Below, in pieces: positions 1 through 7,100 of a DNA stretch of 64,000 bases; positions within the stretch are counted from its first letter, which is position 1; the number at the start of each line of letters is the position of its first letter. A model generated the notes under the pieces. That model made no database searches. It was not told where the DNA came from and worked only from the letters and a program-made list of their open reading frames with translations. This stretch comes from Pseudophaeobacter arcticus DSM 23566 (lineage in GTDB: Bacteria; Pseudomonadota; Alphaproteobacteria; Rhodobacterales; Rhodobacteraceae): NCBI RefSeq assembly GCF_000473205.1, contig NZ_KI421507.1, positions 3,519,057 through 3,583,056 of the forward strand, given 5' to 3'. The position numbers and the translations under genes are program-made.

Positions 1-236
1 CAAAAGGGCTGCAAACCCCGTCCAATGCCGCAGCTGCCTAAAAAAGCATCAGAAAAATTACTTTGGGATCGCCTTCCCGTTGAACAAGGCCTGGTGCGCA
101 GTCTCATAGCTTACCCTACGTCAACATTTTGTATTCAGGTGAAAATTTCATCGCAACCGCCTTGCTGTGCCAAATTGCCCCGTGACACGAAAGCCACATC
201 CCAAGGCTGGGCACCAATCAGAACACACAATGAAAT

Positions 237-265
237 TTGCGAAACGCCCTGTGATGGGCGATTCT
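237..265 (+). promoter_or_regulatory. Candidate promoter of the small RNA
   Basis: TTGCGA (237-242) and GATTCT (260-265) are separated by exactly 17 bases. The spacer contains a 5-bp inverted repeat, CGCCC (245-249) with GGGCG (256-260). Transcription would begin near 271 and give an RNA of about 75-80 nt. The -10 element is weak and a stress sigma factor such as RpoH could be used instead; this is inference. Bases 1-236 hold no gene I can support. Confidence 0.25.
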
Positions 266-269
266 GATC

Positions 270-345
270 CCGAGACACTCCCCTGACGAGCTCCTCTTCC
301 TGAGGCTCGTCTTCCTCCCCCCGCCTGAGAGCGGGGGAATTTTTT
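270..345 (+). ncRNA. Candidate anti-Shine-Dalgarno small RNA (CcsR/cuckoo-like)
   Basis: The sequence shows a 7-bp stem, GACGAGC (285-291) with GCTCGTC (305-311). Its 13-base loop contains TCCTC and TTCCT. A single-stranded TTCCTCC (312-318) follows, then an intrinsic terminator made of CCCCCGC (318-324), loop CTGAGA, GCGGGGG (331-337) and a T run. Pyrimidine-rich CCUCC-type loops followed by a terminator are the hallmark of the CcsR RNAs of Rhodobacter and the cuckoo RNAs of Rhizobiales, which bind Shine-Dalgarno sequences or sequester regulators. Those RNAs often lie next to a DUF1127 gene, which could be just left of the window. Identity is inferred from structure only. Confidence 0.45.
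318..345 (+). terminator. Intrinsic terminator of the candidate sRNA
   Basis: A 7-bp all-GC stem (318-324 with 331-337) with a 6-base loop is followed by AA and six T (340-345). Read on the other strand, the stem is followed by GAGG and no T run, so it is oriented for plus-strand transcription. Confidence 0.75.
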
Positions 346-410
346 GTCCCCTACAGACCAAAACTGAGATCACACCGGGGCAACAGCAGGTCTCTGGCGG
401 CGCTTGCGGC

Positions 411-809
411 TCAGCGCGCAAGGTAGCTTTGCAGTTGTTCGACAAAGTGCGGCACGGCCAGGGCGTGGCTGCAATAGCTCTGGGGCGCCATCAGGCGCCA
501 GCATTGCCCCTCAGAGCCAAGCCGGACCTGTTTCACCAGATCCGCCGGTTGATGGCTGGCAAAGAACCAGACGGTTCCACGTGGCCGCTGGTAGCTTTGC
601 GACCAGGTGAGATCGGTCTTCGGGATCGACAGACCGACTTCTTCCAAGGTTTCCCGCAGCACACAGTCCTCGGGGCTTTCTCCCTCTTCGCGGCCCCCTC
701 CCGGCAGATCCCAATAGCCCGGATAAGGGATATCCGGCTTGTCATCGCGTTTGATGACCAAAAGGTCGAGCCCGAGAAACAGGGCCAGTTTTGCGCCGGA
801 AAAAGACAT
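411..809 (-). CDS. Nudix hydrolase
   Basis: This 132-residue protein is a Nudix-fold hydrolase, a family that cleaves nucleoside diphosphates linked to another group. The full Nudix box (G x5 E x7 REUxEExGU) is visible as GGREEGE, seven residues, then RETLEEVGL, at about residues 42-65. The start was placed at MSFSGAKLAL because the frame upstream of it is low-complexity and unlike the family. The substrate cannot be told from sequence; an 8-oxo-dGTP or NADH-type role is only possible. It is divergent from dinB, with 97 bases between the two starts. Confidence 0.85.
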   Translation of the reverse strand: MSFSGAKLALFLGLDLLVIKRDDKPDIPYPGYWDLPGGGREEGESPEDCVLRETLEEVGLSIPKTDLTWSQSYQRPRGTVWFFASHQPADLVKQVRLGSEGQCWRLMAPQSYCSHALAVPHFVEQLQSYLAR

Positions 810-906
810 GTTCTTCACTTGCAAGCTGATAGTCCTAAAGACAAGTCGAAACAGCCGGGGTAAAATGCTGCATCGCTCCAGACAGAGATAAAGCCTCCCC
901 TGCGCC

Positions 907-2160
907 ATGCAAGCCCTATGCCGTGATTGCCTCAGCCAGATTGCTCCGACGCGACGCTGCCCAAACTGTGGCAGCCCGCGGATCAAGCAGCATGACGAAC
1001 TGTTCGATTTGACCATTGCCCATATGGACTGCGATGCCTTTTACGCCAGCGTCGAAAAACGCGACAATCCTGAACTCGCCAGCAAGCCGGTGATCATCGG
1101 TGGCGGCAAGCGCGGCGTTGTGTCCACCGCCTGTTATGTGGCGCGGATACGCGGTGTCCGTTCTGCCATGCCAATGTTTCAGGCGCTGAAGCTCTGCCCC
1201 GATGCGGTGGTGATCAAACCGCGCATGTCGGCCTATGTCGAGGTCAGCCGGGCGGTGCGCGCGATGATGGATGAGCTCACCCCCGAAGTGGAACCCCTGT
1301 CGCTGGACGAGGCCTTTATGGATCTTTCTGGCACTCAGAAACTGCACGGCCAGCCGCCCGCCGTGATGCTGGCGCGGTTGGTCAAACGGATGAAGGACGA
1401 GCAGGGGATCACCGGATCCATCGGGCTGTCGCACAATAAATTCCTGGCCAAGGTTGCCTCTGATCTGGACAAACCGCGTGGGTTTTCGGTGATCGGCAAG
1501 GCGGAAACCGCCGATTTCCTGCGCGACAAACCCGTGCGGTTGATCTGGGGGATTGGCCCCGCAGCGCAGGCCTCTTTGGACAGGGCTGGCATTCGCAACT
1601 TTGCCGACCTGCTGCGCTGGGAGCAACAGGATCTTGTCGCCCGCTTTGGTGGCACCGGAGAGCGGCTGTGGCATCTGGCACGCGGCGAAGACCGCCGCCG
1701 TGTTTCGGCAAATGCCCCGGTCAAATCAATCTCTAAAGAGACCACCTTTATGGAAGACACCGCCAACCTTGATGTGCTGGACGGCCATCTGTGGCGGCTG
1801 GCAGAACAGGTGGCGGATCGCGCCAAGGCCAAATCCCTGGCCGGGCGGGTGGTGACCCTCAAACTGAAGCGGGCCAATCATTCAGCCCTGACCCGGCGGA
1901 TCTCGCTGCACAGCCCGACGCAACTGGCCGATGTGATCTACCGCCAGTCACGCGCCCTGTTGGATCAGGTTGGCGATCAGGGCCCGTATCGGTTGCTCGG
2001 TTGTGGCATCTCTGATCTGGCCCCCGAGGCGCAGGCCGATAGCGGTGGCGATCTGCTGGACCCACAGGCGGGCAAACGCGCCCAGGCAGAGCGCGCAACG
2101 GATGCGATTCGAAAACGGTTTGGCGACAGCGCCATCCTGAAAGGGCGCGCCCTGCGCTAG
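907..2160 (+). CDS. dinB: DNA polymerase IV with N-terminal zinc-finger-like extension
   Basis: This 417-residue Y-family translesion polymerase carries the catalytic acidic residues in HMDCDAF (D41, D43) and SLDEAF (D134, E135). The thumb helix-hairpin-helix is around WGIGPAAQASL, and a little-finger domain lies in the C-terminal third. The first 21 residues add two Cys pairs (C5/C8 and C18/C21) that look like a zinc ribbon. This extension occurs in alphaproteobacterial DinB proteins but not in the E. coli enzyme. I found no alphaproteobacterial LexA box (GTTC-N7-GTTC) in the 97-base gap before the gene, so SOS control is not supported here. Confidence 0.93.
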   Translation: MQALCRDCLSQIAPTRRCPNCGSPRIKQHDELFDLTIAHMDCDAFYASVEKRDNPELASKPVIIGGGKRGVVSTACYVARIRGVRSAMPMFQALKLCPDAVVIKPRMSAYVEVSRAVRAMMDELTPEVEPLSLDEAFMDLSGTQKLHGQPPAVMLARLVKRMKDEQGITGSIGLSHNKFLAKVASDLDKPRGFSVIGKAETADFLRDKPVRLIWGIGPAAQASLDRAGIRNFADLLRWEQQDLVARFGGTGERLWHLARGEDRRRVSANAPVKSISKETTFMEDTANLDVLDGHLWRLAEQVADRAKAKSLAGRVVTLKLKRANHSALTRRISLHSPTQLADVIYRQSRALLDQVGDQGPYRLLGCGISDLAPEAQADSGGDLLDPQAGKRAQAERATDAIRKRFGDSAILKGRALR

Positions 2161-2190
2161 GGACTTGCCCCCCAAGACGCCTGCCCACCC

Positions 2191-2234
2191 CCCGTCAAAC
2201 ATGGCCCGTTAAACATGGCCCGATCAAGCATGGG
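2191..2234 (+). repeat. 14-bp tandem array after dinB
   Basis: Three head-to-tail copies of a 14-16 bp unit lie at 2191-2204, 2205-2218 and 2219-2234 (consensus CCCGTTAAACATGG). The first two differ at one base and the third is more diverged. The array starts 30 bases after the dinB stop codon and belongs to the set of 3'-end arrays described in the findings. Confidence 0.8.
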
Positions 2235-2292
2235 CATTTGTGCGGGGTCGTTTTGTGAGGCCCCGATATGTGAAGGCCGTGATGAGGCGAAT

Positions 2293-3159
2293 CTATTCGG
2301 CCGCCAGCGGTAAGTTGGTCTCGTCAGTCTTTATCCCGGCGATGACCCCGGCGACCTGCCCCAACAGCTCCCGGAAGGCTGCGAAATTTTCATTTGGGCA
2401 CACCTCGGTCTCGTTCATATAAAGAGAGCGATCAATCTCAACCTGTACCGCATGTTGTCCCCGCGATGGGCGTCCGTAGGTCCGGGTAATATAGGCGCCG
2501 GCAAAAGGCGCATTGCGCGCCACCCGCAACCCAGCCCCAACAAAGGCCGCCTCGACCTGGTCCATCACCACTGTCCCGGCGGAAGAGCCAAACCGATCGC
2601 CCAGCACCACCTCCGGCGGGGCAGCGCCCCGTGCAGGCAGGGTTGCGACGGCCTCGTGCGGCATGGAATGGCAGTCGATAAGAATAGCATGTCCAAACCG
2701 CCCCTGCGCCTGTCGCATCAGACCCTGAAGGGCGGTGTGATAGGGGTGCCAATACTGCTGAATGCGCTGATGCGCCTCCTGCTGTTGCATTTTACCCCGG
2801 TAAATCGCCCGACCATTTGCCACCACGCGGGGAATCACTCCAAGCCCCGAAGCAACCCGCGGATTCGGTCCCCGGCGCGACACCCCCTCGATCAGGGCCG
2901 GATCCAGCTCTTCTATGGCACGATTGAGATCCAGAAAGGCGCGCGGCTTATGTGCCGTAAGCAAAGGCGCCCCGAATCTGGTAACATCCGCAAAAAGCTG
3001 ATCGACAAAGGCATCTTCCGAGCTGCGAATCTGCTGGGCATCTAGAATAGAGGTCTGCAAAAAGGCAGAATCGTAGTCGGATCCGCTATGAGGCGAGGCA
3101 AAAACCACCGATGACGTCAGTTCAACCGGCGAAAAAACGGAAAATGCTTGCTTTGACAT
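2293..3159 (-). CDS. N-formylglutamate amidohydrolase family protein
   Basis: This 288-residue enzyme of the HutG2/FGase family hydrolyses N-formyl-L-glutamate to formate and glutamate, the last step of one histidine-degradation route; related members act on other N-acyl amino acids. Family motifs visible are SPHSG near residue 23, LDLNRAIEELDP, DCHSMP and the C-terminal EIDRSLYMNE. The start MSKQAF was chosen over an upstream ATG because family similarity begins there and an AGGG-type ribosome site precedes it. No other hut gene is in the window, so a role in histidine breakdown is not proven by context. Confidence 0.85.
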   Translation of the reverse strand: MSKQAFSVFSPVELTSSVVFASPHSGSDYDSAFLQTSILDAQQIRSSEDAFVDQLFADVTRFGAPLLTAHKPRAFLDLNRAIEELDPALIEGVSRRGPNPRVASGLGVIPRVVANGRAIYRGKMQQQEAHQRIQQYWHPYHTALQGLMRQAQGRFGHAILIDCHSMPHEAVATLPARGAAPPEVVLGDRFGSSAGTVVMDQVEAAFVGAGLRVARNAPFAGAYITRTYGRPSRGQHAVQVEIDRSLYMNETEVCPNENFAAFRELLGQVAGVIAGIKTDETNLPLAAE

Positions 3160-3316
3160 AGGTGCGTCTGCCCTTGGTTTCTTGAAATCACCATAGAGCG
3201 AAAATTCTAGCATCAAAAGCTCTTGCACCCCTTCGCGACTCTGATTATAGACCCCTTCACCGGCGCGGTTCTCCGCGTCCCATTCATTTTGGGACAGGGG
3301 GGCGCAAGGGTTTCAT

Positions 3317-3391
3317 GGGCGCTTAGCTCAGCGGTAGAGCACTTCGTTGACATCGAAGGGGTCACAAGTTCGAACCTTGTAGTGCCCACCA
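3317..3391 (+). tRNA. tRNA-Val (anticodon GAC)
   Basis: The acceptor arm GGGCGCT pairs with AGTGCCC (one G-U pair), followed by discriminator A and an encoded CCA. The D-arm contains TAGCTCAGCGGTAGAGC, the anticodon stem-loop is CTTCGTTGACATCGAAG with GAC as anticodon, and the T-loop is TTCGAAC. All arms fold without mismatches. It stands alone 80 bases upstream of rpmJ. Confidence 0.97.
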
Positions 3392-3471
3392 TGAATTAAC
3401 TGTTTTGGCCAATCGGTCAGGACATCCGCAAACCTAGGCGCTGGTTCGCGCCGCAGAACAGGAGAATGACT

Positions 3472-3597
3472 ATGAAAGTCAAGAACTCGCTCCGCTCGCT
3501 CAAGAACCGGCACCGTGATTGCCGCATTGTGCGTCGCAAGGGCCGCGTATACGTGATCAACAAGACACAGCCGCGCTTCAAAGCACGCCAGGGCTGA
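3472..3597 (+). CDS. rpmJ: 50S ribosomal protein L36
   Basis: This 41-residue basic protein ([17 protein letters not shown] at the start, FKARQG at the end) is the longer, zinc-ligand-poor form of L36 found in many Proteobacteria. Only one Cys remains, so it is the C-minus paralogue type that does not need zinc. It is a component of the large ribosomal subunit near the peptidyl transferase region. A GGAG ribosome site (GGAGAATGACT before the ATG) precedes it. It is a single-gene unit between tRNA-Val and a strong terminator. Confidence 0.95.
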   Translation: MKVKNSLRSLKNRHRDCRIVRRKGRVYVINKTQPRFKARQG

Positions 3598-3624
3598 GAC
3601 TAAGATCTCGCTCTCATCGAAAGA

Positions 3625-3650
3625 ACCGCATCCTCGGATGCGGTTTTTTT
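3625..3650 (+). terminator. Intrinsic terminator after rpmJ
   Basis: A perfect 9-bp stem, ACCGCATCC (3625-3633) with GGATGCGGT (3636-3644), is followed by a run of T ending at 3650. It is 28 bases after the rpmJ stop. Confidence 0.9.
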
Positions 3651-3791
3651 GTGTTTGGACAATGCCATGCCTTCACTTGTCCTATCTTCACCTCGTCACG
3701 CTTTCACTTGCGTCCTTTCCCTGCCGTAACGGGCGGGTGCAGCTCCTGCAGGGTATCTGTCTGGAATTTTTCTGATGGTTTTTGTCAGTTT

Positions 3792-3821
3792 TTGCTTTCC
3801 TTCTCTGGTTTTTTCTATAAT
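3792..3821 (+). promoter_or_regulatory. Candidate sigma-70 promoter of the iron-binding protein gene
   Basis: A perfect TATAAT (3816-3821) stands 18 bases after TTGCTT (3792-3797). The transcript would begin near 3828, giving a leader of about 55 bases. I see no clear Irr, RirA or Fur operator over it, although iron control would be expected from the gene product. Confidence 0.45.
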
Positions 3822-3882
3822 TGACAAAATCAGTCGGAAACTCCGCAGACCCAACGCGGACTATTTGTAGATCGGAATCGCC

Positions 3883-4899
3883 ATGTTGAAAGCCACAACC
3901 ATCCTTGCAGGCGCTCTTGCAGCTGCCGTTGCAACCTCCGCCGCAGCCGAAGGTGAGTTGAACCTCTATTCTTCACGTCACTATGACACCGACGAGCGCC
4001 TCTATTCCGATTTTGAGGAAGCCACCGGCATCACCATCAACCGGATCGAAGGCAAAGCAGATGAGCTGATCGCCCGCATGTCCGCCGAAGGCGCCAATTC
4101 TCCTGCCGATATCCTGCTGACCGTGGATACCTCGCGGCTCGCACGTGCCAAAAATGCAGGCATCTTGCAGCCCGTCGACAGTGCGATTCTGGAAGCCAGG
4201 GTTCCCAGCTACATCCAGGATAGCGACAACCAGTGGTTTGGCTTCTCGCAGCGCGCCCGGATCATCTTTTATGACAAAAACGATGTCGCCAACCCGCCGC
4301 GCACCTATCTGGATCTCGCCGATCCGGCCTACAAAGGTCAAATCTGCATCCGCTCCTCGAGCAACACCTACAACCAGACTTTGCTGGCTTCTATCGTGAC
4401 CCACCACGGCGCCGAAAAGGCTGCTGAATGGGCCAAGGGCGTTGTCGCCAATATGGCCCGCGCGCCCCAGGGCGGTGACACCGACCAAATGCGCGGTATC
4501 GTTTCTGGTGAATGCGAAATTGCGGTTGGCAACAGCTACTATTTTGCCCGTTCGATCCGTAAGAACGTCAAGGGCCTGTCCGACAGCCGTGACATGATCG
4601 GCTGGATCTTCCCCTCGCAGGATGCCGAAGGTGCACACATGAACCTTTCTGGTGCGGGCGTTGCAGTCCATGCGCCAAACCGCGACAACGCCGTGAAGTT
4701 CCTGGAATATCTCGCCTCGGATCAGGCGCAGCAGTATTTCTCGGCGGGCAACGACGAATATCCCGCCGTTCCCGGTGTTGGCCTGGCGCCAAGCATCGCC
4801 GCGCTGGGGCACTTCAAACCTGATGATGTGAACCTGTCAGAGGTCGCCAAGAACATCCCCGAAGCGCAAAAAATCTTTGACCAGGCCGGCTGGGAATAA
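3883..4899 (+). CDS. Ferric iron ABC transporter, periplasmic binding protein (FbpA/FutA type)
   Basis: This 338-residue protein begins with a signal peptide cut after about A22 (TSAAAEGELN). It has the transferrin-like fold of the ferric-binding FbpA/FutA/AfuA family. Candidate iron ligands are H33/Y34 in SSRHYDTD and the paired tyrosines Y219/Y220 in GNSYYFARS, as in known members. It would bind Fe(III) in the periplasm and pass it to an FbpB-type permease. Such a permease lies 2.2 kb away on the other strand (7101-8777), but no ATPase gene is nearby. The gene is flanked by its own promoter and a strong terminator, so it is monocistronic. Confidence 0.9.
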   Translation: MLKATTILAGALAAAVATSAAAEGELNLYSSRHYDTDERLYSDFEEATGITINRIEGKADELIARMSAEGANSPADILLTVDTSRLARAKNAGILQPVDSAILEARVPSYIQDSDNQWFGFSQRARIIFYDKNDVANPPRTYLDLADPAYKGQICIRSSSNTYNQTLLASIVTHHGAEKAAEWAKGVVANMARAPQGGDTDQMRGIVSGECEIAVGNSYYFARSIRKNVKGLSDSRDMIGWIFPSQDAEGAHMNLSGAGVAVHAPNRDNAVKFLEYLASDQAQQYFSAGNDEYPAVPGVGLAPSIAALGHFKPDDVNLSEVAKNIPEAQKIFDQAGWE

Positions 4900-4921
4900 A
4901 CCCCCTCCGCTGAATGCAATG

Positions 4922-4958
4922 CACCCGGAGCAGATAGACCTGCTCCGGGTGTTTTTTT
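4922..4958 (+). terminator. Strong intrinsic terminator
   Basis: A perfect 12-bp stem, CACCCGGAGCAG (4922-4933) with CTGCTCCGGGTG (4940-4951), has a six-base loop and is followed by seven T. It ends the iron-binding-protein transcript and isolates it from the regulator that follows. Confidence 0.95.
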
Positions 4959-5013
4959 CTTGCGCGAATCTCAAATATGGGAATTATTCTCTAATTGTAG
5001 ATGGGTGAAACAG

Positions 5014-5562
5014 ATGAACAACTTTAACAGCCGTCTGGCCAACCGGCTGGCGTCACTCAGACAGGACAGGGGCTGGTCATTGGACCAGTTGGCCGAGGCA
5101 AGCGGTATCAGCCGGGCCAGCCTGTCCCGGTTGGAGAAGGGCGAGGTCAGCCCCACCGCCGAAAGTCTCGGCCAGCTGTGTGCCGCCTATGCGCTGCCAA
5201 TGTCCCGGCTGATGATGCAGGTCGAAGACAGCCATGCGCCGCTGGTAACCGCCGCGCAACAACAGCTATGGCGCGACCCAACCACCGGGTTTGAGCGGCG
5301 ACAAATCTCGCCTCCAGCGCCCACTTTGGCTGGCGAGGTCATTGCGGGCTATTTGCCGCCCGAACAGACCATCACCTATGAATCTCCGTCGCGTCCTGGC
5401 CTGGAACATCACCTGATCCTGCAACAGGGGGCGCTGCAGCTTACCCTCTCCGGGAAAACCCATGCGCTGCAGGCCGGCGATTGCCTGCGCTATCACCTGA
5501 CCGGATCATCCCAATTTTCATCAGGCCCCCAGGGGGCCCGCTACATTCTGGTGCTGATATGA
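5014..5562 (+). CDS. XRE-family regulator with C-terminal cupin
   Basis: This 182-residue protein has an N-terminal helix-turn-helix (LDQLAEASGISRASLSRLE, roughly residues 21-40) and a C-terminal cupin barrel (GLEHHLILQQGALQLTLSG). Regulators of this design sense a small ligand through the cupin and usually control a neighbouring catabolic or detoxification gene. The start at 5014 was preferred to an in-frame ATG at 4960 because the HTH domain begins soon after it and a GGGTGAA sequence lies just upstream. Its stop overlaps the start of the acetyltransferase gene (ATGA), so the two are translationally coupled and the regulator may control its partner. Confidence 0.88.
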   Translation: MNNFNSRLANRLASLRQDRGWSLDQLAEASGISRASLSRLEKGEVSPTAESLGQLCAAYALPMSRLMMQVEDSHAPLVTAAQQQLWRDPTTGFERRQISPPAPTLAGEVIAGYLPPEQTITYESPSRPGLEHHLILQQGALQLTLSGKTHALQAGDCLRYHLTGSSQFSSGPQGARYILVLI

Positions 5563-6104
5563 CAATCGAAATACGCCCGGTGACAGCTGCCGAACTACAT
5601 AGCCTGACGGACGCGCTGGCCGAAATCCTATGGGCCTGCGTCCAGGCCGGTGCCAGCGTCAGCTTTGTCCTGCCGTTTTCGCACCCAGACGCCGCCCGGT
5701 TCTGGAGCGATCAGATCTTTCCAGCGGTGCAGCGCGGCGACATCATCCTCTTTGGCGCCTTTGTTGACGGCGAGCTGCAAGGCACCGCGCAGCTGGCGGT
5801 CGCCCAGCCTCCCAATCAGCAGCACCGGGCAGATGTGGCCAAATTGCTTGTCCACCCCAAGGCCCGTCGCGGCGGGCTGGGCCGGGCGCTGATGCTGGCC
5901 TTGGAGACCGAGGCCCAGCATCACGGCAAGACGCTGTTGGTTCTGGACACCCGCTCTGGCGATCCTTCGCAACGGCTTTATGAAAGCCTCGGCTATCAGG
6001 TTGCCGGTGCCATCCCCGGATATTGCCGCAACCCCAGCGCCGATGTTTTTGAAGCCACCACCTATCTGTACAAGGTCTTGGACCCGGCGGCTATCGCCCC
6101 CTAG
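5559..6104 (+). CDS. GNAT-family N-acetyltransferase
   Basis: This 181-residue acetyl-CoA-dependent transferase shows the GNAT motif A pyrophosphate loop as ARRGGLGRALMLALE near residues 105-120, preceded by the beta strand VAKLLVHPKA. The later LYESLGYQVAGAIPGY matches motif B. Its substrate is not evident. The start overlaps the stop of the XRE-cupin regulator by four bases; this pairing is common in proteobacteria and suggests regulated modification of a toxic or signalling small molecule. Confidence 0.88.
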   Translation: MTIEIRPVTAAELHSLTDALAEILWACVQAGASVSFVLPFSHPDAARFWSDQIFPAVQRGDIILFGAFVDGELQGTAQLAVAQPPNQQHRADVAKLLVHPKARRGGLGRALMLALETEAQHHGKTLLVLDTRSGDPSQRLYESLGYQVAGAIPGYCRNPSADVFEATTYLYKVLDPAAIAP

Positions 6105-6217
6105 ACCCGGTCCTGCCTGCTGGCCTATAGCTGCAGGAATTCTACTGACTGGCTGGAGGGTCCTATGGTTCAGATCACGGTGGTACCCCTACAGGATGCT
6201 CTCTCAGGAGGCGCGCG

Positions 6218-7081
6218 ATGACTCGCCTGCCTGTCACCGTGCTCAGCGGCTATCTGGGCGCGGGGAAAACCACCCTGATCAATCGCCTGCTGGCCGAAGA
6301 CCACGGGTTGCGGCTGATGGTTGTGGTGAATGATTTTGGCGCGGTGAACATTGATGATGCCCTGATCAAAGCCGAAGAGGGCGAGACCCTGGCGCTGACC
6401 AATGGCTGTGTCTGCTGCAGCATGGATCAGGATCTGCAGATGGCGCTGCGCAAGATCGCCCTGCAGGCCGACCGACCGGATCATATCCTGATCGAGGCCA
6501 GCGGCGTGTCAGATCCTTCTGCGATCGCGGCCACCATCCAAAACATCCCCGACCTCAGCTATGGCGGTATCGTCTCATTGGTGGATGGCAAAAACGCCCC
6601 TGACCTGTTGGCCGACCCGGCCGTCGCAGGCCTGGTGCGTCAACAAATCAGCAGCGCCGACCTGGTGCTGGTGAGCAAAACCAACGCGCTTGACGCGGAT
6701 CTTCAGGCGCAGCTTTCCCAGATCGGAGCGCGTGGTTTGCGCCTGTTGGATGCGACGCCATTGGCTGATCTGCTGTTTGATGTGCTGCCTTTGCCGCAAA
6801 GCCGCAGCAGAGCCACAGCGCATCCGGCCTTTACCACCTGGCAATTTTACAGCGAAACGCCCCTTGATCGCCGCGCTCTGGGGGACAAGCTGGCAGCGCG
6901 TCCACAGGGGCTTTACCGGATGAAGGGGTTTGTGCTGACCACCGGCGGCGCCTATGCGCTGCATATTGTCGGCCAGAACGTCGAGGCCAGGCGCTGCGAC
7001 GCGACCCAGACCCAGCTGGTGGCCCTGGGGCCAAAGGATCAGATCAGCCGGGATCAGATCGAAGCCTGGTGGACCAGCTGA
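6218..7081 (+). CDS. COG0523 / CobW-family GTP-binding metallochaperone
   Basis: This 287-residue P-loop GTPase has a Walker A GYLGAGKTT (11-19) and the family-defining CxCC metal site in TNGCVCCSM (C64, C66, C67). The C-terminal CobW_C domain begins around residue 205. Family members deliver zinc, cobalt or nickel to client enzymes. It lies between the ferric-iron uptake genes, so a metal-homeostasis role fits, but neither the metal nor the client can be read from sequence. It has no His-rich tail, which is often present in zinc-specific members. A GGAGG site precedes the ATG. Confidence 0.88.
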   Translation: MTRLPVTVLSGYLGAGKTTLINRLLAEDHGLRLMVVVNDFGAVNIDDALIKAEEGETLALTNGCVCCSMDQDLQMALRKIALQADRPDHILIEASGVSDPSAIAATIQNIPDLSYGGIVSLVDGKNAPDLLADPAVAGLVRQQISSADLVLVSKTNALDADLQAQLSQIGARGLRLLDATPLADLLFDVLPLPQSRSRATAHPAFTTWQFYSETPLDRRALGDKLAARPQGLYRMKGFVLTTGGAYALHIVGQNVEARRCDATQTQLVALGPKDQISRDQIEAWWTS

Positions 7082-7100
7082 GGGGGCGCTTGGGCTTTCC

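Noticed and set aside
25..267. Open frame of about 80 codons at the left edge
   Set aside because: No ribosome site, unusual amino-acid composition and no family resemblance; the region overlaps the candidate sRNA promoter instead.
810..906. SOS (LexA) box upstream of dinB
   Set aside because: No GTTC-N7-GTTC or close variant in the gap.
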